A DNA stretch of 64,000 nt from Pseudomonas sessilinigenes (GCF_003850565.1 NZ_CP027706.1:6200001-6264000), one strand, 5' to 3'. Counted from the first letter of the stretch, positions 24,401 to 31,189 are shown. The notes: generated from the sequence alone by a model not told the origin. A program made the numbers and translations.

Positions 24401-26020
24401 CAGGGTGGTGCCACCGGCCGTGCTTAACAAGCCACTGCCCAAGGCATTGTTGTTGCCCAGGATCAGGCTGCCGGTATTGAGGTTGGTGGTGCCGCTGAAG
24501 CCAGTGTTGTTGCCGCTCAGGGTCAGGCTGCCAGTGCCGCCCTTGTTCAGCGCGGCGCTGCCGCTGAGGACGCCGGACAGGGTCAGCGCGCCGACACCGC
24601 TGGTACTCAAGGCGTTGTTGAGCACCAAGCTATTGCCCAGGTTGACGGTGCCTGGCGCGCTCAAGGTGGCCGCGCCGCCCAGGGTCACGGTGGAAGTGCT
24701 GAAGGCCTGGTTGTTGCCCACCTGCACCGTGCCGCCATTGAGCGTGGTACTGCCGGTGTAGGTGTTGGCGCCATTGAGGGTCAGTTGCCCGGCGCCGGAC
24801 TTGACCAGCCCGCCGCCACCGGAAATCACCCCGGCCAGGGTGGTGTCGTTGCTGCCTTGCAGGGTCAGGCCGCCAGCGCCCAGGCTGATCAGGTTGTTCA
24901 AGGTCAGGCCGGCGGTACTGGCTTGCAGCACACCACCATTGGAGGTCAGCAGGCCGCTGCCGAAGGTGGCGCTGTTGTTGTACAGGGCCACCCCGCCATT
25001 GAGCGTGGTATTGCCGCTGACCACCGGCCCCTGCAGTGTCCAGGTGCCGCTGTTGAGGGTCAGGTTGTTGAAGTTGACGTAGTTGGCACTGGAAACCGTG
25101 CCACTGCCGGTGGTGCCGCCACCCACGCCCAGGGTGTTTTGCAACAACAGGGTGTTGGAACCGCCAGCGCCACCGTCGATCTGCCCCGTAGGAGCAAATG
25201 TCAGGTCGACCCCCAGCAGGCCGCCCAGGGCGATGCCGATCCCGCCGCCACTGCTGACCGAGGAGCCGGTCACCGCGGTGAAGCTGTTGGTACTGCCAGC
25301 GCCCAGGGACACGCCTCCGGTGATCTGCCCGGTGTTGGTGAAGTTGTTGCCAGCCGTCGAGGATTGGAACGCCACCCGGCCTACCAGGGTGCCGTTGTTG
25401 GTCATGTTGACCTGGGAGCCCCCACGCACCGCCACCACCGGCGCATCGGCAGAGAGCAGGGTCAGGCCCAGCAATGCCGAGGAACCGATGCTGCCGTTGT
25501 TGACGATGGTGGTGCTGCCGCCCGCGCCGTTGTTGATGTTCAGCGCCATGCCGTTGAGCGTGCCCAGGTTCAGGCCGAGGATGCCTGACGTACCGTTCAG
25601 CGTACCGGTGGCGCTGTTGTTGACGTTGACCACCCCGGCGGAACCGTTGCCGATCACCACGCCATTGCTGAGCAGGGTCACCAGCCCGAGCAGGGCCGGA
25701 TCGACGGTTCCGTTGTTGTTGAAGGTAATGCCGTTGCCGGTGAGGCTGATCGCCGTGCCGCCGAGCAATGAGTTGAACGTCGCACCACTGCCGACGTTGA
25801 CCGTCAGGTTATCGGCAGAGCTGGCGAAGGCGTTGGTCAGGATCGCTGTGGCATTGCCAGTGCAGTTGACGGTGTCGTTGGCCACCGGGTTGGCTGGCGA
25901 ACAGGCTGCCATGGCAGCTGGGCTGGCCAGGCTCCAGAGCAGGCCGGCTATTCCAAGGCGGATGGCCATGGACAGAGGAGACAGATTGACAAACACATCC
26001 CTGGCATGACGAACGTTCAC
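15491..26020 (-). CDS. Giant autotransporter adhesin with tandem autotransporter-associated beta-strand repeats
   Basis: This is a 3509-residue type Va autotransporter. A signal peptide ends near residue 38 (SPAAMA|AC). The passenger is almost entirely Gly/Asn/Leu/Thr-rich beta-helix repeats of the pattern LTLNGANTYQGGTTLNAGTL (autotransporter-associated beta-strand repeat), and the C-terminus is a ~275-residue autotransporter barrel (from about residue 3230) ending LNFSLDF. The passenger has three modules, each capped by a LINYTG...FWDGSQT...GGSGTW...NWTS...GMQFVTDGYN block, at about residues 1500, 2260 and 2780. It starts with GTG behind AAAGGAG. It is likely a surface adhesin or biofilm factor; no catalytic passenger domain is visible. 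It is transcribed alone and ends at a strong terminator. Confidence 0.93.
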   Translation of the reverse strand: MNVRHARDVFVNLSPLSMAIRLGIAGLLWSLASPAAMAACSPANPVANDTVNCTGNATAILTNAFASSADNLTVNVGSGATFNSLLGGTAISLTGNGITFNNNGTVDPALLGLVTLLSNGVVIGNGSAGVVNVNNSATGTLNGTSGILGLNLGTLNGMALNINNGAGGSTTIVNNGSIGSSALLGLTLLSADAPVVAVRGGSQVNMTNNGTLVGRVAFQSSTAGNNFTNTGQITGGVSLGAGSTNSFTAVTGSSVSSGGGIGIALGGLLGVDLTFAPTGQIDGGAGGSNTLLLQNTLGVGGGTTGSGTVSSANYVNFNNLTLNSGTWTLQGPVVSGNTTLNGGVALYNNSATFGSGLLTSNGGVLQASTAGLTLNNLISLGAGGLTLQGSNDTTLAGVISGGGGLVKSGAGQLTLNGANTYTGSTTLNGGTVQVGNNQAFSTSTVTLGGAATLSAPGTVNLGNSLVLNNALSTSGVGALTLSGVLSGSAALNKGGTGSLTLSGNNTGFSGTTNLNTGSLILGNNNALGSGLLSTAGGTTLDTNTAISLGNALALAGNLTLGGSNALTLGGLVSGAGGLIKNGSADLTLNSANAYLGNTALNTGRLIVGNAGALSTGTLNAAAGTTLDANTALSLGNNVNLAGALTIGGTQNLGLSGQINGAGGLNKNGTASLTLSGNNGFLGNTNLNSGSLIVGSNLALGLGVLNTAAGTTLDSSTSVSLGNTLNLAGNLNLAGSNALTLGGLITGTGGLTKNGTAGLTLNGSNTYQGGTLLNGGTLTLGNSGALGSGALTVGGAANLAGSTSLDLLNDIVLNADLTLDGLNPLILDGDVSGAYGLVKNGGANLTLNGNNSYQGGTLLNAGNLTLGSATALGSGALTVGGASSLSAGSALSVGNAINLNANLTVGGSNALTLGGTIGGSAGLIKSGSSSLTLSGTNTYQGNTALNGGTLILGANGALGNGTLNAANGTSLDASTAVSIGNGLNLGGNLTIAGSNALTLGGVIGGIGGLIKNGSADLILNGANAYLGNTTLNAGRLIVGNANALGGGALNAAAGTTLDSNTVVSLGNQVNLGGGVTIGGGADLTLAGVVGGIGSLIKNGNANLTLNGANTYQGGTTLNAGTLTLGNNGALGNGVLTVAGAANLDSAPGISLNNNLTLNANLTLPGSNDLTLGGVIGGTGQLIKNGTTNLTLNGINTYQGGTALNAGTLTLGNSGALGTGALTVGGAATLDNSTPMALGNNLTLNADLTLAGNNNLILAGVIGGSSGLIKDGLADLSLSGNNTFSGPLNVLAGSVTTLSSGALGNSSGANISAGASLNLGANASLGGLTGSGSVQLSPGVALSVGGSNASSVFNGDLSGSGQLTKVGSGTLTLGGINGLTGNSLVSGGTLKVDGSLASGTVNVASGGTLTGSGSLLGALDVASGGHLALNSGNTLSVGSLVLNSGANLDANLGAPSTTSLLNVGGNLTLGGQLNVSDAGGFGVGVYRLINYTGSLVDLGLNVASVPLGFNLGDLVVQTSVGNQVNLLVSGGTNIRFWDGSQTVPNGAVDGGSGTWDSLNSNWTSVNGTLNQTWGNGFAVFQGTAGTVNVAGAQSFTGMQFVTDGYNLVGAPGGSLTAVNGSGGNTSIRVDPNATATLGVAINGSGTLAKLDSGTLVLNGNNSYSGGTSLQGGTLVVGNNSALGTGALSTANGTTLDSNTAVTLGNAVTLAGALNIAGSNALTLGGVIGGSGSLVKNGSANLTLGGNNTYLGPTALNAGGLILASNTALGGGALNAAAGTSLDASTAVSLTNVLNLAGNLGIGGTADLTLGGMINGAGGLTKNGAANLTLNANNGFTGGTLLNAGTLTLGNNGALGTGGLTVGGAATLDASSALSLANALTLNANLTLAGSNDLTLGGVIGGAGQLIKNGAGNLTLGGVNNYQGGTLLNAGTLTLAQATALGSGALTVGGTATLANSAPLVLTNDLNVNAGLTLAGANDLTLGGVIAGSGTLTKNGAANLTLSGNNSFSGPINVLAGSLTTQSSGALGNSAGVNLAAGSNLNLGASASLGSLSGSGAVAIGSGNTLTLGSGNQGSTFGGSLDGSGQLIKAGTGTLNLSGTSTLSGNTQVNGGTLNLSGSLASAAVTVNSGATLTGNGSLGGALTVADGGHLALSSGNTLSAGSLVLGANSNLDVGLGAPVNGGGNALVNVGGNLTLDGTLNVSDIGGFGTGVYRLINYTGALTDNGLNFGTLPGSVVPGDLQLQTAVGNQVNLLVSAPNTTVLFWDGSQTTGNGVIDGGSGTWGSGTSNWTSVDGSSNQAWGGSFAVFQGNAGTVTVNGTQSLTGMQFVTDGYNLVGGVGGALNLVNGGTGNTAIRVDPNATATLGVTLTGSGTLAKLDSGTLVLNGNNSYSGGTSLQGGTLVVGNDSALGSGALSTANGTTLDSNTAVSLGNGLNLAGALNIGGSNALTLGGVVGGTGGLVKNGNASLTLNGVNTYQGGTLLKAGQLVLGNDNALGSGALTVGGNAQLDSPVALQLANAITLGAQLNLANQQALTLSGAISGNGSLVKNGSGDLLLSGANTYSGGTTLNAGTTRGDASSLQGSILNNAALMFQQNANGTYAGNLSGNGTLIKQGSGTLLLTGNNSFTGTTQVQDGSLLVNGSLASGNVQVANGASIGGSGQLTGTVQLGDGASLKAGGSATPLSVGGLVLSSGTNLDFSLGQATSSTTAVNVAGNLTLDGTLNITDAGNFGVGVYQLFRYGGTLTNNGLNYGTLPGGVLPGSLSLQTALANQVNLLVQGAPGQVQFWNGGQTTANGSIGGGSGTWGSSTNWTDPTGTQTQGAGNQFVIFGGQGGTVTVAGNQSFTGMQVLDSGYNFVAGSNGSLSPTNGSDGSLAKVRINGGVVTQIDAPLVGSGGIEKTDAGVLLLTGANTYTGGTTVSGGTLAGNTTSLQGRMLVNARMLFAQNSNGVFNGLLSGTGTVVKQGAGLLQLNGNQPFSGTLAVEQGTVQIGDAPASLAGQVVVSNGAALQGNGSVGGLVNNGLVSSGGPIGKLAVTGNFSNGSTGTLQLTPTSATSPALQVGGTANLAGNLQVTGLNYGGGTTSYSLINAGGGITGTFSSSNLPQLVFLDTSLAYSANQVNLNVSRNQTAFVDVAQTRNQRGVAAALGAYSGDDDDPADQLNDQILGLDRAGAQNAFNSLSGEIHASTVSALLEDSRYMRDALNDRMRQPGCNSSQDDPRQVLASRENRLSSSGCQGEMVGWMRVLGTWGDMSGNSNTAKLDRNLSGFVLGSDRQLDDTWRAGAAVGYTRSDLKASQRQSEATVNTTHLGAYLNSQFDAVAVRLGAAYSWHKIETKRDVAVGSYSDRLKADYNARSAQVFGEVGYAMDAAGVALEPFVGLSYVNYDSDTGKEKGGAAALKAKASQDVTFSTVGLRAGKRITLSNGQQLTPRLGLGWRHAYGDTKPDADLSFIDGGTSFTTQGVPIAKDSALVEAGLDYQVTPAGKLGIGYSGQLSGQTKDHAMTLNFSLDF
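18345..24790 (-). repeat. 258-bp (86-codon) in-frame tandem repeats within the autotransporter
   Basis: Unit boundaries recur every 258 bases (for example 22437, 22695, 22953, 23211, 23469, 23727). By eye there are ten near-full-length units in the first module (~22.2-24.8 kb), four in the second (~20.0-21.04 kb) and two in the third (18345-18861), plus shorter variants and module caps. Each unit reads LTLNG.NTY.GGT.LN.GTL.LGN..ALG.G.L, then a nucleating ..L.LGGVIGG.G.L.KNG. High DNA identity between units makes this a site for slipped recombination and for assembly error in short-read data. Confidence 0.85.
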
Positions 26021-26521
26021 GAGCGACTCCTTTCGTGAGCAGGCTTTTCATCCGTAAAAATGCGTACTTCTCACAGGGTGCTTAGCCCTCTACTACTCGC
26101 ATCGACGCCTGAAACCTGACCATTGGTAAAATTCCTTGGACAGAAACCTAGACGACGCCATGACAGCTGCCTAATGGCCATGCACCATCAAATAGCATTA
26201 ATACTTTGGAAGTATGTGGGCGCCTTTAGCGGCAAAAATTCATAAATATCCGATAAATATCAATGAGTTAAAGAAATAACCTCCTACTCTTCGGCAAGTC
26301 TCGGGGTGCAACGACCGCCCTATTTCAGTGCAATTATTCCCTCTTTCAAACTCATTCCCCTTCATGGCCGCCGCCGCCCTGCCCTGGGCTCGAAGACCTG
26401 CTCCAGACCTGGCCAATGCAAGTTGGTACGACACATGCAAACGTTTGCGCACCTGGGAATCCAGGCTATTCGCCGATGATTGCCCAAACCTGATCCCATC
26501 CCGCACGAACAAGGATTTTCA
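26021..26521. promoter_or_regulatory. Divergent regulatory region between autotransporter and tsx
   Basis: This 501-base gap carries no gene that I can support. The middle (about 26160-26290) is AT-rich for this genome, with several AT stretches such as TTCATAAATATCCGATAAAT, and probably holds the autotransporter promoter. The right part holds the LacI-type operator at 26437. The tsx ATG at 26522 is preceded by AAGGA. I could not assign confident -35/-10 pairs. Confidence 0.5.
26437..26448. promoter_or_regulatory. LacI/PurR-type operator upstream of tsx
   Basis: GCAAACGTTTGC is a perfect 12-base palindrome with the central CG typical of LacI-family operators, and it equals the core of the E. 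coli PurR box. It is 74 bases before the tsx start. A LacI-family repressor responding to a purine, nucleoside or ribose signal is the natural candidate; no such gene is in the window, so the regulator acts in trans. Confidence 0.65.
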
Positions 26522-27478
26522 ATGCATGCCACTTCCAGGCCCACCGCGCGCTCGTACCCACGCAGCGTTTCCCTGCTACTGGGCATCGTTACCGGACTAC
26601 TCAGCCCTGCCCTGTTGGCCCAACCCGCCACCCAGGACGAATCGGCCCAGGGCGAAGGCCTGAGCAAGGACGTGCAACCGGCCAAACCCGGTGCCTACCT
26701 TTCCGACTGGTACAACCAGGACCTGATGCTGATCGGCAGCAAGGACATCAGCTTCGGCCCCCGTCCGGCGGACGACGTCTACCTGGAATACGAATACTTC
26801 GGACGCAAGGGGCCATTCGAGCTGTATGGCTACATCGACCTGCCGAAGATCCTCAATATCGGCAACAGCCACGACAAGGGCGTCTGGGACCATGGCTCGC
26901 CGCTGTTCATGGAACACGAACCGCGCATCTCCATCGACTACCTGGCCGGCCGCAGCCTGGCCATCGGCCCGATCAAGGAGTGGTATGTAGCCTTCGACTG
27001 GATCTACGACCACGGCAGCCGCACCGCCAACCGCGCCAACACCCTGTACAGCGGCCTGGGCACCGACATCGACACCCATTCGCGGGTCAACCTGTCCGCC
27101 AACTTCTACGGTCGCTACCAGTGGGAAAACTATGGCGCCAGCAATGAGTACTCCTGGGACGGCTACCGCGCCCAGCTCAAGTACATCGTGCCCATCGACA
27201 AATTCAGCAACGGCGCGTCGCTGACCTACATCGGCTTTACCAACTTCGACTTTGGCTCCGACCTGCACAAGGACAACCCGGCCCGCACGGCCAACGCCAC
27301 GGTGGCCACCAACGTGCTGCTGTACTCCTTCACCCACTTGCGCTTTACCCTGGTGGGCCGCTATTTCCACAACGGCGGCAACTGGGAGGACGGCAGCGTG
27401 CTGAATTTTGGCGACGGTGAGTTCCGCGCCCGCTCAAACGGCTGGGGCTACTACGCCGGGGTCGGCTACCAGTTCTAG
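26522..27478 (+). CDS. tsx: Tsx-like nucleoside-specific outer membrane channel
   Basis: This 318-residue protein has a signal peptide (SVSLLLGIVTGLLSPALLAQP). A beta-barrel with the Tsx signatures DISFGPRPADDVYLEYEYFGRKGPFELYGYIDLPKI and a terminal strand GWGYYAGVGYQF follows. Tsx proteins are 12-stranded channels that let nucleosides cross the outer membrane. The ATG at 26522 is chosen for its AAGGA ribosome site and immediate signal peptide; an in-frame ATG 14 codons upstream lacks both. The purine nucleoside permease follows 99 bases downstream, forming a purine nucleoside uptake pair under the LacI-type operator. Confidence 0.88.
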   Translation: MHATSRPTARSYPRSVSLLLGIVTGLLSPALLAQPATQDESAQGEGLSKDVQPAKPGAYLSDWYNQDLMLIGSKDISFGPRPADDVYLEYEYFGRKGPFELYGYIDLPKILNIGNSHDKGVWDHGSPLFMEHEPRISIDYLAGRSLAIGPIKEWYVAFDWIYDHGSRTANRANTLYSGLGTDIDTHSRVNLSANFYGRYQWENYGASNEYSWDGYRAQLKYIVPIDKFSNGASLTYIGFTNFDFGSDLHKDNPARTANATVATNVLLYSFTHLRFTLVGRYFHNGGNWEDGSVLNFGDGEFRARSNGWGYYAGVGYQF

Positions 27479-27577
27479 CGACAGCGGCACATATCGAGCA
27501 ACAAGCGGCAAGACAACAACAGTTGCAACCTGGATCGATCAGGATCAGCGCCGGTCAACGGCAATCATGGAGGTGTT

Positions 27578-28606
27578 ATGCGCGGCATTCAGAAAGTTTC
27601 GTGGATAGTGGGCCTGGGCGCGGTGCTGGCCACCGGGGCCTGGGCCAATGAGGCGCCGATCAAGCCCAAGGTGGTGCTGATCAGCATGTTCGCTCCGGAA
27701 GCGCAGAACTGGATCGAGCGCCTGGAACTCAAGCACAAGGTACGGGTACCGGGGTTGGCGGGAGAATATCCGGATATCAGCTGCAGCAACGACCAGCAGG
27801 TGTGCCTGCTGACCACCGGCATGGGCCAGACCAACGCCGCGGCCTCGACCCTGGCCCTGGCGATGTCGCCGAAGTTCGACCTGCGCAAGAGTTACTTCCT
27901 GATTGCCGGGATTGCCGGCATCAGCCCGCATCAAGGCACCATCGGCACCGCGGCCTGGGCCCATTACCTGGTGGAGTTCGGCACCCAGTGGGAGCTCGAC
28001 TCCCGTGATGCACCCAAGGAGTGGCCGACCGGCTACCTGGGGATCAACACCAAGGGCCCCAATGAGAAGCCGCCCCTGGACTACAAGACCGAAGTGTTCG
28101 AGCTCAACCCGAAACTCCAGGCCAAGGCGTTTGCCCTGAGCCAGAAGGTGACCTTGAGCGAAAGCAAGGAATCAGCGGCCTGGCGCCTCAAGTACCCCCA
28201 GGCTCCGGCCAACCAGCCGCCGGTAGTCACCCGCTGCGACACCCTGGCCGGCAATACCTGGTTCTCCGGTACGCGCTTGAGCGAACGGGCCGAGGTCTGG
28301 ACCCGCTTGCTCACCGACAACAAGGGCGTTTACTGCACCACCCAGCAGGAAGACAACTCCACCTACGAGGCGCTGCTGCGGGCCAGTCGCGAAGGCCTGG
28401 TGGACGTCCAGCGCCTGGCGGTACTGCGCGCCGGCTCGGACTTCGACCGCCCAGCCCCCGGTGCCAGCGAAGTGGACAACCTGCTCAAGTACGCCGACCA
28501 GGGCGGTTTCGTGCCGGCGCTGGAAAACCTCTACCGGGCCGGCAACCCACTGGTGCAAGACATCCTCAAGAACTGGTCGAGCTGGGAACACGGCGTCCCG
28601 CAGTGA
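27578..28606 (+). CDS. Purine nucleoside permease (NUP family)
   Basis: This 342-residue protein has an N-terminal signal-like segment (GLGAVLATGAWA) and then a nucleoside-phosphorylase-like fold: PKVVLISMFAPEAQNWIERL, CLLTTGMGQTNAAASTLALAM, YFLIAGIAGISPHQGTIGTAAWAHY and CTTQQEDNSTYEALLRAS. This is the purine nucleoside permease family first described in fungi, present in bacteria as exported proteins. Whether it transports or binds and processes nucleosides in the periplasm is not settled; the fold suggests the latter. A GGAGG ribosome site precedes the ATG. The partner is tsx upstream. Confidence 0.85.
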   Translation: MRGIQKVSWIVGLGAVLATGAWANEAPIKPKVVLISMFAPEAQNWIERLELKHKVRVPGLAGEYPDISCSNDQQVCLLTTGMGQTNAAASTLALAMSPKFDLRKSYFLIAGIAGISPHQGTIGTAAWAHYLVEFGTQWELDSRDAPKEWPTGYLGINTKGPNEKPPLDYKTEVFELNPKLQAKAFALSQKVTLSESKESAAWRLKYPQAPANQPPVVTRCDTLAGNTWFSGTRLSERAEVWTRLLTDNKGVYCTTQQEDNSTYEALLRASREGLVDVQRLAVLRAGSDFDRPAPGASEVDNLLKYADQGGFVPALENLYRAGNPLVQDILKNWSSWEHGVPQ

Positions 28607-28786
28607 TCCCGTGATCGGCCCTACCCCTACCTGTGGCCACAGCCGGACCTCTGAAACTGCGCCGACCCTGCAGGTCGTGCGCAGCCTGCGGCAGCGGCTA
28701 CACAAGCAAACCCTGTAGCCGATGCTGTACCCGCGAAGCTGCGCCAAGGCCCGCAGGGCCTTCAACGCCCCCCGGCGCTGCCCGCC

Positions 28787-29743
28787 TCAAGGAATCAGGA
28801 TCACCTTGTCGCCGCCGCCCTGATTGACCTCGGCATAGCGCTCCAGCCCCTGCTCCAGTGGCGATTCAAGCAATCCCTCGGGCAGCGGCAACAAACCTTC
28901 ATCGAAATAGCGACCGAACTGCTCCAGCATCGCCGCGCATTCCTCGACGCCATACAGCAACGAATTGATCCCCACTACCGAGCCGCCCTTGCGATACAGG
29001 GCCAGCGCCGGCAACTGCACATGGCCATCCACCGGCGCGGCGATGATGGCGATCCGGCCGAACGTGGCCAAGGCCGGCACCGCTGCCGGCAACCAGAAGC
29101 CAGTGGTGTCGAAGATCACCTCGGCGCCACCGGCATAATGCTCGCCCACCTGGATCGCGAGGTTCTCCGGCTGCGCCAGTTGCAGCGCCGGATAACCCTG
29201 GGCCTGCAATGCCTGCACTTGCTCCGGTCGACGCGCCGCCGCCAGCACCTGGGCGCCACGAACCTTGGCCAGGGCCAGGGCCGCAGTGGCCACGGCGCCG
29301 CCGCCGATCACCAACAGCCGGGTACCGGCCACCACACCGCTACGCTCCAGGGCATCCCAGGCGGTGGTATAGGGCACACCGAGGCTCGCGGCCTGGGCAA
29401 AGCTCAGGTGCCGGGGCTTGAGCGCCACGCCCCTGGCCGACAACACCACGTACTGGGCATGACTGCCGTCGGCGAAAAAACCCAGGTCCCTGCCGGTGCC
29501 CCAGACTTCCTGGCCGATCAAGTCGTCCGGCCCCTGCTCCACCACCCCGGCGAAATCCCGTCCGGGAATCCGTGGCAACGTGGTGTAGGGAAAACGCCCG
29601 AGGACGTTCTTCACATCGCTGGGATTCAGGCCCGCTGCCTTGATCCGTACCAGCACCTGGCCAGGGCCGGCCACCGGGGTCGGGAGCTCCACCAGTTGCA
29701 AGGATGCGAGGTCGCCGGTGGCGGAAAATTGCAATGCTTTCAT
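28787..29743 (-). CDS. Zinc-type alcohol dehydrogenase-like / quinone oxidoreductase
   Basis: This is a 318-residue medium-chain dehydrogenase/reductase. GroES-like residues 1-120 contain GPGQVLVRIKAAGLNPSDVKNVLGRFP and IPGRDFAGVVEQGPDDLIG, followed by an NADPH-binding Rossmann part (GTRLLVIGGGAVATAALALAK). Cysteines for structural zinc are absent, as in the quinone oxidoreductase (Zta-crystallin-like) branch. I start at 29743 because GGAG lies seven bases upstream; the other in-frame ATG is four codons earlier. It follows the XapX-type gene by 40 bases on the same strand, so the pair is probably co-transcribed. The substrate is unknown. The gene converges with the permease gene across a repeat-containing gap (28607-28786). 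Confidence 0.82.
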   Translation of the reverse strand: MKALQFSATGDLASLQLVELPTPVAGPGQVLVRIKAAGLNPSDVKNVLGRFPYTTLPRIPGRDFAGVVEQGPDDLIGQEVWGTGRDLGFFADGSHAQYVVLSARGVALKPRHLSFAQAASLGVPYTTAWDALERSGVVAGTRLLVIGGGAVATAALALAKVRGAQVLAAARRPEQVQALQAQGYPALQLAQPENLAIQVGEHYAGGAEVIFDTTGFWLPAAVPALATFGRIAIIAAPVDGHVQLPALALYRKGGSVVGINSLLYGVEECAAMLEQFGRYFDEGLLPLPEGLLESPLEQGLERYAEVNQGGGDKVILIP

Positions 29744-29783
29744 CAAAGGCTCCATAGGTCGGGAAAGAGTCGAAAATCAGCGC

Positions 29784-29957
29784 TCAGGACCACCACTGGC
29801 TGAACAGTTGGCGGCCCAGGGGCCACAGTTGTTCGCCACCGAGCATGCCCAGCAGCCCCACCAGGGCGATGGCCGGCGGTGCCGGGGAACGCACCTGCAA
29901 GGCACCGTAGAGCAGCCCGACCAACAGGCCGGCTGCCAGGGACATCAGGTAATTCAT
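29784..29957 (-). CDS. XapX-domain (DUF1427) small membrane protein
   Basis: This 57-residue protein (start ATG complement at 29955-29957, stop complement at 29784-29786) begins MNYLMSLAAGLLVGLLYGAL. The QVRSPAPPAIALVGLLGMLGGEQL core of the XapX family follows, with two hydrophobic segments separated by a proline-rich turn. Function is unknown; such genes are often next to oxidoreductase or hydrolase genes regulated by AraC proteins, as here. GGGAGTG serves as ribosome site. Confidence 0.82.
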   Translation of the reverse strand: MNYLMSLAAGLLVGLLYGALQVRSPAPPAIALVGLLGMLGGEQLWPLGRQLFSQWWS

Positions 29958-30016
29958 GGTTCACTCCCAAAAGGCCGTGGTGCATGGGCTCGGCTACAAC
30001 CACCGCGTCGTTTCAT

Positions 30017-30104
30017 GCAGCCGCTGCCGCAGGCTGCGCATGGCCCGCAGGGCCACGGTCCTGCGTCCCTGAACGCAGCCTCGCAGGCTCGGTAGCGGCT
30101 ACAG
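30017..30104. repeat. Intergenic palindromic repeat (GTAGCCGCTGCC-type ends)
   Basis: The element begins GCAGCCGCTGCCGCAGGCTGCG and ends GCAGGCTCGGTAGCGGCTAC, so its ends are inverted copies of one another. It belongs to the same loose family as the elements at 40798 and 49823 and the partial copies around 28675 and 61690-61860. It sits between the XapX gene and the AraC gene, where it could act as a terminator-like or REP-type hairpin. Confidence 0.55.
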
Positions 30105-30184
30105 GTATGGGGTGGATTCTAGAGGCAAGGAGGCAGTGGCATCGGCCAAGTACTTCAGGCTATCGGCCAAAGCATCGCGGTGTC

Positions 30185-30961
30185 TCAGGCCGAGGGCTGG
30201 CCAGCGACGTACTGCGAGGGGGCGACACCCAGCTCGCGGCGGAACATGTCGCTGAAACTGCTGGGGGAGTAACCCAGCTCCCGGGCGATCCGGCTGACCG
30301 GCACGCCCTGGATCAGCTCCGCCGCCGCCGTGGCCAATTGCACCTGGCGCCGCCATTCGGCAAAGCCCAGGCCCAGGCGTTCCTTGAACAGCCGCGCCAG
30401 GGTGCGCACGCTGGCCCCGACGGCCTCGGCATGCTGCTCGAAGGAAATCTCCAGGGACGGCGCCGCCATCACCGCCTGGCACAGGCTGCACAGGCGCCGG
30501 TCGGCGGCATCGGGCAAGACGATCTTCAACTCCGAGCGCCGGGCCCGTTGCAGCTCCAACAGGGCCAGGCCCACCAGGGCCTCGTAGTAGTCAGGCTGGG
30601 GCGGTTCGAGCTCCACCAGGCGCACGATCAACTCCCGCAGCAAGGTATCCACTTGCAGCACCTGGACCCTGGCATCCAGGGTCGCCGCCAGGGACGGGCG
30701 CAGGTAGATGTTGCGCATCTGCAGGTCGCTGACCACGCGGATGCCATGGACCACACCCGGCGGCAACCAGACCGCCCGTTGCGGCGGCACCACCAGGGCC
30801 TCCTGGGGCGTCTCGACCCACATCACCCCGCTCATGGCATACAGCAACTGGCCCCAGTCGTGCTCGTGGGGCTCGACGAACAGCCCGCGCGGGTAGGTGC
30901 GCGCCAGGGGTTGTACGGGAATCGCGGTATCCGAAAGATCGGGAGGTGCGGCTAGGGCCAT
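30185..30961 (-). CDS. AraC-family regulator with N-terminal cupin
   Basis: This is a ~258-residue regulator. A cupin sensor (RGLFVEPHEHDWGQLLYAMSGVMWVET, PPQRAVWLPPGVVHGI) is followed by a C-terminal double HTH (FEQHAEAVGASVRTLARLFKERLGLGFAEWRRQ and GVPVSRIARELGYSPSSFSDMFRRELGVAPSQY). The start is uncertain: the frame is open to 31150, and I use the ATG at 30961 because the recognisable cupin begins soon after, though the ribosome site is weak. It is upstream of and codirectional with the XapX-oxidoreductase pair, its probable target. Inducer unknown. Confidence 0.8.
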   Translation of the reverse strand: MALAAPPDLSDTAIPVQPLARTYPRGLFVEPHEHDWGQLLYAMSGVMWVETPQEALVVPPQRAVWLPPGVVHGIRVVSDLQMRNIYLRPSLAATLDARVQVLQVDTLLRELIVRLVELEPPQPDYYEALVGLALLELQRARRSELKIVLPDAADRRLCSLCQAVMAAPSLEISFEQHAEAVGASVRTLARLFKERLGLGFAEWRRQVQLATAAAELIQGVPVSRIARELGYSPSSFSDMFRRELGVAPSQYVAGQPSA

Positions 30962-31189
30962 GGCAAGGTCGTGCTGGATCGGCGGGAGCCCATGGTAACC
31001 AGCCGCCCCAGGCGCCGCCAGCATCGCCCGCCCCCCCCGCATTCGATCCGATACGTCGGGACATGCAGCCCATGCATTGGGATAGCACCTGCGGCACAGC
31101 AACCGTTGGTAGCCCGGGCGGGCAATCGGAATGAATTTTTCCGTTCCCACAGAATCACTTCAAGGATCACAGGGAGGAATCAACGCTTT

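Noticed and set aside
15524..24427. Plus-strand open frames of 882, 451 and 1615 codons opposite the autotransporter
   Set aside because: They are low-complexity Gly/Ala/Gln/Val-rich translations with the same 86-codon period as the minus-strand gene. They have no domains and no credible ribosome sites, so they are treated as shadows.
18345..24790. 258-bp repeats as a CRISPR or mobile-element array
   Set aside because: All units are in frame in one open reading frame and translate to autotransporter-associated beta-strand repeats; there are no spacers or transposase.
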